Shown here: positions 27,730 through 34,761 of the stretch, piece by piece | Numbering within the stretch: position 1 is the stretch's first letter | Layout: every line of letters starts with the position of its first letter | From: Caldisalinibacter kiritimatiensis | GTDB lineage: Bacteria; Bacillota; Clostridia; Tissierellales; Caldisalinibacteraceae | DNA: 53,896 nt | Reading direction: 5' to 3' | Assembly (NCBI RefSeq): GCF_000387765.1 | Contig: NZ_ARZA01000125.1 | Span: 1 to 53,896 of the forward strand | Program-made: the position numbers and the translations under genes | The notes under the pieces: model-generated | What the model was told of the DNA's origin: nothing | What the model saw: the letters and a program-made list of their open reading frames with translations, nothing else | Database searches by the model: none

Positions 27730-28962
27730 TTAAACAGATAACCTCAGTAAAAATAGAATAAAGATAATCATTCCAAATAATGCAAATGGATAGGTAGCAG
27801 CATATCCTGCAGCTACATCATCGCTATTTACTGAATCAATTGCCGCTCCTAATCCAGGTGTACTAGTCATTCCTCCACAAAGAACACCTGCAAGCATAAT
27901 CCAATTTATTTTAAATAAATATCTGCCTATTGCAAATCCTATTAATATTGATACATTAGCACATGTAAGTGCAATTATTAATAAATAAACTCCTTCGCCT
28001 TTTATGGAGGTTATAGTCGAGTATCCATATCTCAATCCCACAATAGCAAGAAATATTGAAAGGGTTAGCTCTCTTATAGCACCTAGAGTTTTAGGACTCA
28101 TTCTAAAGTTCATAAAGCCAATCTCTCCAATATGTCCTAGAATTAAAGCTGATATTAGCACACCACCTGTAGATCCTAAACTAAAGTAACCAATTGTATT
28201 TCCCATATAAACTTCAATTTGTCCTATTAGAAAACCAACTAAACACACTAAAATAAATGATAATACATCAAAACGATTATATTCTGAAATTGACTGTTCT
28301 TCATCGTTTTTCATTATCTGCTTAAAAAACTCTTTTTCTTTTTCTATATCAATATTAAAAATCATGGGGAAAATCCTCATAGCAAAAATCACTACACTAA
28401 CCCCTGGAATATAGCCTACTGCATAACCAAGTCCAACCATTGCCTCTGTTTCCTTTCCAAAACTAGATACTGATTCAAGTGCTGCTGCTAAGCCTGGAGA
28501 ACTCGTTAAAGCACCTACATATGTTCCTGCAATGGCATAAATGTTTGTATCTCCACCAAACCTACTCATTATATAGCAAGTTGCTGCACCAGTAAAAGTA
28601 ATAATAAATCCAAGTAAAACAAATTTTAATCCATATTTCTTTATAACTTTACCGATGTCTTTAGACGCTAGTAACCCAACTGATGCTATAAAGCATATCA
28701 ATGTAAAAAGGAATAACTCTCTTGGTATCATCCCATTTAATAATATTTTTTTAACATATAAAGGTACATTTTCAGTATGTTCATAAGGAAGAATATATTT
28801 TTTATAAACAACCCATCCTATAAATAAGCCTGTAAATAATCCTCCTGAATTCCCTAGTTTAAAATTTTTTATCTTTATCCTTCCAATAATTAATCCTGAA
28901 ATAACTGATAAAAAAATCAGTACAAATGGATTAGTAATAAATTGAGTATAATTAAAATTCAT
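27730..28962 (-). CDS. AspT/YidE-type permease (Asp-Al_Ex fold) under B12 riboswitch control
   Basis: 410-aa membrane protein of about ten helices made of two similar halves. Each has the repeat-type motif of the aspartate:alanine exchanger fold: 'GALTSSPGLAAALESV' (first half) and 'GGMTSTPGLGAAIDSV' (second half). The TrkA-C domains that sit between the halves in AspT/YidE are missing; only a short charged linker with 'EKEKEFFKQIMKNDEEQS' is seen. AGGAGG precedes the ATG. It is the first gene behind the AdoCbl riboswitch, so its transport substrate is plausibly linked to corrinoid metabolism (inference); an amino-acid or organic-anion substrate is the family expectation. Confidence 0.72.
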   Translation of the reverse strand: MNFNYTQFITNPFVLIFLSVISGLIIGRIKIKNFKLGNSGGLFTGLFIGWVVYKKYILPYEHTENVPLYVKKILLNGMIPRELFLFTLICFIASVGLLASKDIGKVIKKYGLKFVLLGFIITFTGAATCYIMSRFGGDTNIYAIAGTYVGALTSSPGLAAALESVSSFGKETEAMVGLGYAVGYIPGVSVVIFAMRIFPMIFNIDIEKEKEFFKQIMKNDEEQSISEYNRFDVLSFILVCLVGFLIGQIEVYMGNTIGYFSLGSTGGVLISALILGHIGEIGFMNFRMSPKTLGAIRELTLSIFLAIVGLRYGYSTITSIKGEGVYLLIIALTCANVSILIGFAIGRYLFKINWIMLAGVLCGGMTSTPGLGAAIDSVNSDDVAAGYAATYPFALFGMIIFILFLLRLSV

Positions 28963-28997
28963 AGTTATTAAGCCTCCTTTAAATTAGCAAACAAAAA

Positions 28998-29024
28998 ACA
29001 CCCTTGGAGGAACTTAAGGGTGTT
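28998..29024 (-). terminator. Riboswitch-associated intrinsic terminator
   Basis: On the minus strand AACACCCTT pairs with AAGGGTGTT, followed by TTTTTTG, between the aptamer and the permease ribosome site. This is the expected expression platform: a terminator formed when AdoCbl is bound. Confidence 0.85.
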
Positions 29025-29117
29025 GTATACAAATAAGCACAAAAACAAACGCATATTAAGCGTCACTACGCTTATCCGTAACACCTCCCCATCCTCGTGA
29101 GTTATATCGGTGTTGTT

Positions 29118-29293
29118 CTTTATGGCAGGTCTCCTGACTTAGGGTCATAGTAAACCTATACCTTCCCATTTCTATTTTGAAACAGTGGCACATATAGATT
29201 TACTCCCCATCACAGTGGCGGGACCGTGTTGGATTTTCACCAAACTTCCCTTTTAAATTCTTGATTTAAATTTAAATCAAGAATACCATAAAG
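29118..29293 (-). promoter_or_regulatory. Cobalamin (AdoCbl) riboswitch aptamer
   Basis: The minus strand carries the B12 box AAGTCAGGAGACCTGCC (29140-29124), the core GCCACTGTGATGGGG, the GGTGAAAATCC element, and a closing P1 helix CTTTATGG (29293-29286) with CCATAAAG (29125-29118). Order and spacing match the cobalamin riboswitch family. It would lower expression of the downstream permease/cob/btu operon when adenosylcobalamin is abundant. An AT-rich perfect palindrome (29257-29284) forms an extra hairpin inside the 5' part. Confidence 0.95.
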
Positions 29294-29318
29294 CACCATA
29301 TTAAGTTTTATTAATTAA

Positions 29319-29347
29319 ATTTTAAATTAATTAACTAGATAAGTCAA
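29319..29347 (-). promoter_or_regulatory. Promoter of the cobalamin operon
   Basis: Minus-strand TTGACT (29347-29342), a 17-nt spacer and TAAAAT (29324-29319) put the transcript start about 15-20 nt before the riboswitch P1 helix, where it should be. Confidence 0.7.
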
Positions 29348-29473
29348 TGTTTAGTTTTTTAACTTTTCTTTACATTTTAAATTTTCTAAAATAGTTTGTG
29401 ATTTATTTCCAACCAATATAATAACATAACTTATTATAGTTCTAATAAAAAATTATGTGTTAAAATATATTAT

Positions 29474-29507
29474 ATAAGGCGAGGAATTTAAATTTTCCCC
29501 ACCTTAT
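29474..29507 (-). terminator. Terminator of the APC permease gene
   Basis: Arms 29474-29486 and 29495-29507 pair fully on the minus strand using two G-U wobbles that would be mismatches on the plus strand. This shows the hairpin is meant for the minus-strand transcript. Confidence 0.65.
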
Positions 29508-29525
29508 CATTGGATTTCACTTGAT

Positions 29526-30884
29526 TTATTGACTTTTTTTCTTAATGTATATATAAACAGGTAAACCTACTAGAGTCATCGCTATACCTATAAGTGCATT
29601 TGTCGTATCTGTAAATAAAGTATTAATTAGGATGTATGCTCCTCCACATATACCTATCAATGGAACTATAGGATAAAGTGGCACTTTATAAGGTCTTTCG
29701 ATGTGCTTATATTTAGTTCTTAATATAAATATACCAGCAACTGTCATAGTAAAGAAAATCCAAAGTACAAACATTACTAATGTAGTCAACGTTTCAAAAG
29801 AACCTGTAAATACATATATACATGCAAGTAACACTTCTAACATGAATGCATTAAGAGGAGTATTGAATCTCTCATCTACTTTACCTATTTGCTTTGAGAA
29901 GGGAAGCAATCCATCCTGTGCCATAGCGAATGGAATTCTAACACCTGTTAATAAATATCCGTTTAAAGCTCCGAAAACTGATATTAAAATACCTGCTGAT
30001 ACTAAACTTGCTCCTGTACTACCAAACAATACAATAGCTGCATCAGATGCAGGTGATTGAGATGCTATAACTTCTTGAACTGGAATTACATTTATTATTG
30101 CTAGGTTAATTAAGACGTAAACAGTAATTATAGTTAATAGTCCAATTACAATTGCTTTAGGTAAGTCTTTTCTAGGATTTTTAAGCTCTCCAGCTATATT
30201 TCCTACTCCTACCCAACCGTCATATGCCCATAGAGTTCCAAGTATTGCAGCTCCAAAACCTGTAACTGTAGCTGAACCCACTGCTGTACTTGACATACTA
30301 TGAGCTGTACCTTTAAATAAACCGTAGAAAATAATTATAAATATAGGTAATAATTTTCCTACTGTTGAAATAGATTGTATTTTACTTCCAACTTTTGTAG
30401 ACAGCACATTACCTATCATAATTGTAAATAATAATACAACTGCTAATATCTTTTGCTGTATTTCAGTCATAGGCACAAAATATGTTGCTTGAGTAGCTGT
30501 AATTATAGCAAGAGCTGCAGCTGCACCTGGTACATATATCATAGTTTGTACCCAACCAAATAAAAATGCCCATTTCTCACCATATAACTCTTTAAGGTAT
30601 ACAAAAACTCCACCAGTCTTAGGAATAGCAGTAGCAATTTCTGCTATCGTGAGTGCTGATGCCATAGTTATAAGTCCGCCAGCTATCCATGCTAATATTC
30701 CAAATAAAGGAGTTCCTGCATTACTGAAAACTGAAGATGCTTTAAAAAAAATTCCAGAACCTATTACTACACCTACTACTACAGTTATCGCATCAAATAG
30801 TCCTATCTCTTTTTTCAGAGAATTTCCTTGATTTTTAGCATTTACATTTGTAACCTTAACTTTTGCCTCCATATTTTTATTCAC
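29526..30884 (-). CDS. APC family amino-acid permease/exchanger
   Basis: 452-aa transporter with about twelve helices of the APC superfamily, close to the SteT/LAT-like exchangers. The first helix has 'VVGVVIGSGIFFKASSVF' (the GSG substrate motif), helix 6 'LWAYDGWVGVGNIAGELKNP', and 'ALIGIAMTLVGLPVYIYIKK' closes the C-terminus. The substrate is probably a neutral amino acid (inference from family). GAGGTG precedes the ATG. It is monocistronic, with a promoter about 130 nt upstream and a structured-looking leader. Confidence 0.85.
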   Translation of the reverse strand: MNKNMEAKVKVTNVNAKNQGNSLKKEIGLFDAITVVVGVVIGSGIFFKASSVFSNAGTPLFGILAWIAGGLITMASALTIAEIATAIPKTGGVFVYLKELYGEKWAFLFGWVQTMIYVPGAAAALAIITATQATYFVPMTEIQQKILAVVLLFTIMIGNVLSTKVGSKIQSISTVGKLLPIFIIIFYGLFKGTAHSMSSTAVGSATVTGFGAAILGTLWAYDGWVGVGNIAGELKNPRKDLPKAIVIGLLTIITVYVLINLAIINVIPVQEVIASQSPASDAAIVLFGSTGASLVSAGILISVFGALNGYLLTGVRIPFAMAQDGLLPFSKQIGKVDERFNTPLNAFMLEVLLACIYVFTGSFETLTTLVMFVLWIFFTMTVAGIFILRTKYKHIERPYKVPLYPIVPLIGICGGAYILINTLFTDTTNALIGIAMTLVGLPVYIYIKKKSQ

Positions 30885-31014
30885 CTCTTTTTCTTTAGTA
30901 TTTTTAATGTTAAGTAAATTAAATGTTTGTTTATATTACCTCCCCTCTTTCATTGGCAAACGTTCCCATATCCAGCATACTGACCTAAATCTTTTTTAAA
31001 ATATGCACTCTCTA
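30885..31014 (-). other. Unexplained 5' leader of the APC permease gene
   Basis: Within an AT-rich spacer, the minus strand at about 30992-30935 is markedly richer in G and carries a strong GGGGAGGT with no start codon in range. The 35-codon reading frame 30950-31057 (ending QYAGYGNVCQ) is open but has no ribosome site. It could be a cis-regulatory RNA or gene debris. I do not recognise a known riboswitch class. Confidence 0.4.
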
Positions 31015-31044
31015 ATTTTATTTTAATAATCCCTTTATAGTCAA
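31015..31044 (-). promoter_or_regulatory. Predicted promoter of the APC permease gene
   Basis: Minus-strand TTGACT (31044-31039), an 18-nt spacer and TAAAAT (31020-31015). The remaining spacer (31058-31188) holds an imperfect hairpin near 31118-31138 and nothing else evident. Confidence 0.5.
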
Positions 31045-31188
31045 CAAATTTCGACATGTATTAATTTTTTTTAAATTATATGGCAATTTAATGTGACGAA
31101 TACTGTTTTTTCCTAAAGAAGCCACTTAAGTAGCTTTTAGGTGCTGGGTACAAGAAATGTAAATGATGATAAATAATAATACAAAAAT

Positions 31189-31216
31189 AGTAGCTCACAT
31201 TAAAGTACGAGCTACT
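31189..31216 (-). terminator. Terminator of the DprA-like gene
   Basis: AGTAGCTC (31189-31196) pairs with GAGCTACT (31209-31216); on the minus strand it is followed by ATTTTTG. It sits 3 nt beyond the stop codon. Confidence 0.8.
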
Positions 31217-31219
31217 TAG

Positions 31220-32131
31220 CTATTCATATACCTCTTCTATATCTTTTAAATCTGAAAAATTAGATATTTTTATAACATTTTTATTCTTTAAAAGTATTTT
31301 ATTGCCTTGAACTACTTTATACTTTTCTAATGACTTCGGAAAGGTTAAACAAGCAAGCCTCTTTTTATATTTCCTTGTAAATTTAACTGTATGCATTGTC
31401 CCACTATCTACATCAGTTTCAATAACTATAACTACTTTAGAAAGAGCAGCCTGTAATCTATCTCTTTCTATAAACTGATAACCTTTTATCTGTGTTTTAA
31501 CTGGGTATTCCGATATAATGCAACCATCATTCTCTATTATCTTCTCTGCTAGTTGCATATTTTCTTTAGGATATATATTTAATACATCACTTGGAAGAGT
31601 TACTATTGTCTTTCCATTGTTTTCTACACAGCCTCTATGTCCATATGTGTCACATCCATTGGCAAGTCCGCTGACTATAACATAATCTCTGTTGGTAAAA
31701 TATTGTGCAATGTCATACGCATACTTTTTTCCTCTATTGGTAGGATATCTAGTTCCTATAATGGCTATTTTTTTATCATGTAATAGTAAGTTGTGATTAC
31801 CCCTTGAATAATATAATATTGGTGGCGCATCTATCTCTCTAAATTCATTGGGATAATTCTTATCTTCAATAGTAGTTATTTTAATTTTATTTTTAATACA
31901 GTCATCAATAATCTTATTCGATTTCTCATCTGCTACTTTTAACTCATCGATTGTTGGAACTTTTATTCGTTTATCAATACTTTTTATATTTCTATAAACC
32001 TCTATAATATCTGTATTATCTAAAGTGTTCATTTTTATATTATTGTCTTTTATGTAACCTCTGAATAATAACATGGATTTTCTTCCTATACCCTCTATTT
32101 GACTTAACTTAATATATATTTGCTTATACAT
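31220..32131 (-). CDS. DprA/Smf-like DNA-processing protein (short form)
   Basis: 303-aa cytoplasmic protein with a helix-hairpin-helix-like N-terminus ('LSQIEGIGRKSMLLFRGYI') and the DprA Rossmann domain: 'IAIIGTRYPTNRGKKYA', 'VSGLANGCDTYGHRG', 'PSDVLNIYPKEN', 'GCIISEYP' and 'VVIVIETDVDSGTMHT'. DprA loads RecA on incoming single-stranded DNA; this copy is more divergent than a canonical dprA and lacks the C-terminal winged-helix domain. It is alone, without topA or rnhB next to it, so it may be a second paralogue with a different role. GGAGA precedes the ATG. Confidence 0.78.
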   Translation of the reverse strand: MYKQIYIKLSQIEGIGRKSMLLFRGYIKDNNIKMNTLDNTDIIEVYRNIKSIDKRIKVPTIDELKVADEKSNKIIDDCIKNKIKITTIEDKNYPNEFREIDAPPILYYSRGNHNLLLHDKKIAIIGTRYPTNRGKKYAYDIAQYFTNRDYVIVSGLANGCDTYGHRGCVENNGKTIVTLPSDVLNIYPKENMQLAEKIIENDGCIISEYPVKTQIKGYQFIERDRLQAALSKVVIVIETDVDSGTMHTVKFTRKYKKRLACLTFPKSLEKYKVVQGNKILLKNKNVIKISNFSDLKDIEEVYE

Positions 32132-32193
32132 GAAATTCTCCTATCTATAATTTTTATAATATAATTGTATCAAACTATCAGTTAAGATTGAAT

Positions 32194-32216
32194 AAAAATC
32201 GGCAAAACCGATTTTT
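32194..32216. terminator. Palindromic bidirectional hairpin
   Basis: AAAAATCGG pairs with CCGATTTTT around CAAAA. It is similar in build to the hairpin at 18483 and likewise abuts a copy of the spacer repeat. Confidence 0.6.
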
Positions 32217-32256
32217 GGCTATTGACTACTAGCTATTAGCTGTTGGTTTAAATACT
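32217..32256. repeat. AGCTRTT/TTCGC spacer repeat, copy 3
   Basis: Contains CTAGCTATTAGCTGTTGG, a tandem-like variant of the motif also found at 5747, 18561, 35532 and 43215. Confidence 0.45.
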
Positions 32257-32267
32257 TTGTTATACAA

Positions 32268-32288
32268 TAAAAAAGCAGCTAGGCTGCT
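32268..32288 (-). terminator. Terminator of the peptidoglycan-binding protein gene
   Basis: Minus-strand AAGCAGC-CTA-GCTGCTT is followed by TTTTTATT and begins at the stop codon itself. Confidence 0.8.
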
Positions 32289-33370
32289 TATTTAATAAGC
32301 CCAGCTGCTCTTTTTACTTGAGTCTGATGACCTTCATCTATTCTGTTAGATGAATGGGTTCTACTGTTTTTAAAATGTAAGCACACATGCCCATCGAATC
32401 CATTTCCTTTAACTGTATCATAATTAGTTCCTGCTCCATAGCCTCCACTTCTCCAATTAACCCAAACTCTAGAAGGCTTATTATCAACTCCAGCATGAGG
32501 CATTCCGTTCATAGAAGCTGCAATAGCTCTTCCTTTTGTATAAACAACTACAGCTCTTCTTATCCAGCTATATGTTCCACCCCAAGCCTTTTTTAATGCT
32601 TGAGCATCCTTGACTGTTAATGGTTCTACATCCGCATGATGTGAGCCACCAGTTACTTTCACTTTAAAAGTTATACCAGTATCTAAATCCCTTATAGTCA
32701 ATATATCATACCAGTTAACTAATGACCCTTTTACCTGTGTCCACCAATCTAAATATTCTCCATATCTTCTATAACCTCTTCTGCTTGTATAAGTTTGTAC
32801 GTCATTAAATAAACCTAAACTCCTCATTTTTTTTATCGTATTTGGACCTACTATACCATCAACTAATAAACCATATTTTCTCTGAAAGTCCTTTACTGCT
32901 TTTTCTGTAATAGTACCATAATAATTTGTAATCTTGTAAAAATTAAATGTCCCCGCTTTTTTTAATGCCTTTTGTATGTAGGCTACCTCTTCGTGCCTAT
33001 CCCCTTTTTCATATATACTTTTTGAAAACACAATTTGATTGCTTGCTTGATAAGAAGTATTTGAATCATCGATTAATCCTAAGGACTCCATTTTATTGAT
33101 AGTTTGTTTTCCTGCTATTCCATCTACTAATAAACCATATCTTTGTTGAAAACTCTTTACTGCTGATTCAGTTAAATTTCCATAGTAATCTGTTACGTTT
33201 CTTATGTTTAATACTCCTTCTTCCTTTAATGCCTTTTGTATCTGTATAATATCTTCGTGTCTTGTCCCTTTTTTATATATAGGCAATGAAAAATCATATG
33301 CATAGGCAGGCAAACTAGAAGAGATTAATATCGAAGTAGCTACTGTTAACGACGCGATTATTTTTTTCAA
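32288..33370 (-). CDS. Secreted protein with two peptidoglycan-binding domains and an unrecognised C-terminal domain
   Basis: 360 aa from a TTG start at 33370; AGGGTGG lies just upstream of it and a signal peptide ('IIASLTVATSILISSSLPAYA') follows at once. An in-frame ATG 15 codons earlier has no ribosome site. Two PG_binding_1 repeats are clear, 'HEDIIQIQKALKEEGVL' to 'LLVDGIAGKQTINKMESLG' and 'HEEVAYIQKALKKAGTF' to 'LLVDGIVGPNTIKKMRSLG'. The last 150 residues are rich in His/Trp/Gly with 'GGSHHADVEP', 'MPHAGVDNKP' and 'GHVCLHFKNSRTHSSNRID'. That suggests a metal-dependent wall hydrolase, but I do not recognise the family. It was probably exported to bind peptidoglycan during envelope or spore formation. 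Confidence 0.8.
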   Translation of the reverse strand: MKKIIASLTVATSILISSSLPAYAYDFSLPIYKKGTRHEDIIQIQKALKEEGVLNIRNVTDYYGNLTESAVKSFQQRYGLLVDGIAGKQTINKMESLGLIDDSNTSYQASNQIVFSKSIYEKGDRHEEVAYIQKALKKAGTFNFYKITNYYGTITEKAVKDFQRKYGLLVDGIVGPNTIKKMRSLGLFNDVQTYTSRRGYRRYGEYLDWWTQVKGSLVNWYDILTIRDLDTGITFKVKVTGGSHHADVEPLTVKDAQALKKAWGGTYSWIRRAVVVYTKGRAIAASMNGMPHAGVDNKPSRVWVNWRSGGYGAGTNYDTVKGNGFDGHVCLHFKNSRTHSSNRIDEGHQTQVKRAAGLIK

Positions 33371-33511
33371 AGAACCACCCTTTCTACTACTGTTTTGACT
33401 TTTGTACTCATACATATAAATACTTTATCTTTTTTGTGCTGAATTTTCAAATAATTTTACCAGTATTTACTATGGTAATTTATGTTCATAGAAAAATTTA
33501 TGGCATTATAA

Positions 33512-33547
33512 AACCCCAAGATTTGCAATTTTGCAAATCTTGGGGTT
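33512..33547 (-). terminator. Terminator of ssrA
   Basis: A 17-bp near-perfect stem AACCCCAAGATTTGCAA/TTGCAAATCTTGGGGTT is followed by TTTTATAATG on the minus strand, 6 nt past the tmRNA CCA end. Confidence 0.85.
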
Positions 33548-33553
33548 AATATT

Positions 33554-34177
33554 TGGTGGAGGCGGTGGGACATGATATCCATAAGTTTCCTTATGGCACT
33601 GACTATATCTTGAACTCTTTAGAGTTCCCTGGCGTGTTATGAAAGGTATATTATAGTGTTAACCCTTCCATCCTAGTACTGCATATCTCTATTAGAAACT
33701 TAGCAGCCTATGAGTCGATACAGGGCCTGTTGGGTTTCCCCACACACCCCTCGGTGTTAGCATAGCTATATACCTTAGCCTTCACCGATTAAGCCAGGTT
33801 TTCACCTGTAAATCACTTTACAGGGCGACTCCTTACGAATCGAACCCACGTCCGAAAGCACTTCACCAAGAGCTTCTCCGAGTGCAGTTGCTGATTTACA
33901 TTCGCCTTATATGCCGCCCAACAACAGGCTTCATATAAAACTATCTCCGAGTATTCTACTACAGGTCGGAGCTCCCCTGCAGCAGTTCCCCGCAAATGAT
34001 GGCCCTTATACTCTAATAGGCGGGACTATTAGAGGAAGGGAGCTGCGTGTTCTTACGCAGCTAAAGCGTAATTTTCTTCAGCGTTTATCTTTATGCTTGG
34101 CTTTTTTACGTGGTACCAAACCAACCACGACTCGCTACTCTTGGCTCCATACCCCCGTCGAAACCTAATTCGCCCCC
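33554..34177 (-). ncRNA. ssrA: tmRNA (ssrA), interrupted by a group I intron
   Basis: Transfer-messenger RNA, which rescues stalled ribosomes with SmpB. The minus-strand 5' end GGGGGCG pairs with CGCCTCC before ACCA at the 3' end; the 5' part has the conserved GGTTTCGACGGGGG. The tag frame (34082-34053) reads AEENYALAA then TAA. The T-arm GTGGG-TTCGATT-CCCAC is split after TTCGAT by 268 nt (33571-33838) with group I intron features. Removing it leaves a 356-nt tmRNA, normal for bacteria. The gene follows smpB by 64 nt and has a strong terminator. Resume codon GCT is inferred by comparison with other tmRNAs. Confidence 0.95.
33571..33838 (-). other. Group I self-splicing intron in the tmRNA T-loop
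   Basis: A 268-nt insertion with no ORF. The 5' splice site follows U of TTCGAT; P1 pairs GAU^UC with GAGUC, giving the required U-G wobble at the splice site. The last intron base is G (33571). Hairpins visible are P2-like CCTGTAAA/TTTACAGG, GGG-GAAA-CCC, GAACTC-TAAA-GAGTTC (33612-33627) and P9-like CCATAAG-GAAA-CTTATGG (33579-33596). The P7 3' strand AAGATATAGTC (33611-33601) is a hallmark sequence, pairing GACT near 33699-33715. Group I introns at this tmRNA site are known in a few clostridia. Confidence 0.88.
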
Positions 34178-34200
34178 ACGATATTTAGTTTTATATAAAA

Positions 34201-34221
34201 TACTAACATTAATTGTTAGTA
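34201..34221. terminator. Small hairpin between smpB and ssrA
   Basis: TACTAACA pairs with TGTTAGTA over 5 nt, followed on the minus strand by TTTTATAT. It is a weak terminator for smpB or an operator-like palindrome just upstream of ssrA. Confidence 0.4.
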
Positions 34222-34241
34222 ATTATAAACTTATTAACAAT

Positions 34242-34709
34242 CTATCTGTATTTAGCACTTAAATGCTTTTGTATTCTTCTCTGTGCATCTTTCTTAGCAA
34301 TATCTGCTCTCTTATCGTATAATTTCTTACCTTTAGCAATAGAGAGCTCTATCTTAACAAGACCATTCTTTAAATACAATCTAAGTGGTATAAGTGAATA
34401 TCCTTTTTGAGTTGTATAACCTATAAGCTTTCTTATTTCCCTTTTATGAAGTAGAAGCTTTCTAACTCTCAAAGGGTCTACATTGTATATATTCCCTTTT
34501 TCATAAGGACTTATATGCATATTGTATATAAACACTTCTCCGTTCTCAACAATGGCATAACTATCCTTAAGATTTACTTTTCCTTGTCTAACAGACTTTA
34601 CCTCTGTTCCTTTTAATACTATACCTGCTTCAAAAGTTTCTTCAATATAGTAGTCATGTCGTGCTTTCTTGTTATTAGCTATTATCTTTTTATTACTGTT
34701 TTTAGCCAT
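34242..34709 (-). CDS. smpB: SsrA-binding protein SmpB
   Basis: RNA-binding partner of tmRNA in trans-translation; it guides tmRNA to stalled ribosomes. The OB-fold core is complete: '[20 protein letters not shown]', '[18 protein letters not shown]', '[11 protein letters not shown]' and '[10 protein letters not shown]', and the C-terminal basic tail ends '[17 protein letters not shown]'. The start is placed at ATG 34709 (155 aa, usual length), with GGTGAT upstream; an in-frame GTG four codons earlier is less likely. It is 64 nt upstream of ssrA and downstream of the TrkA-C gene. Confidence 0.96.
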   Translation of the reverse strand: MAKNSNKKIIANNKKARHDYYIEETFEAGIVLKGTEVKSVRQGKVNLKDSYAIVENGEVFIYNMHISPYEKGNIYNVDPLRVRKLLLHKREIRKLIGYTTQKGYSLIPLRLYLKNGLVKIELSIAKGKKLYDKRADIAKKDAQRRIQKHLSAKYR

Positions 34710-34761
34710 CTTTATCACCACTATTGTTTACAGTCTATATTTTAGTTTATCAAATATTATG

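Noticed and set aside
30935-30992. Sigma-54 promoter (GG-N10-GC) in the APC permease leader
   Set aside because: The spacing between the GG and GC doublets is 8 or 14, not 10.
30950-31057. 35-codon gene upstream of the APC permease
   Set aside because: No Shine-Dalgarno before its ATG, and a promoter -35/-10 pair lies within it; kept only as an observation.
33813-34168. Open frames on both strands in 33813-34168
   Set aside because: They lie inside the tmRNA exon and intron and are forced by the RNA sequence; no ribosome sites.
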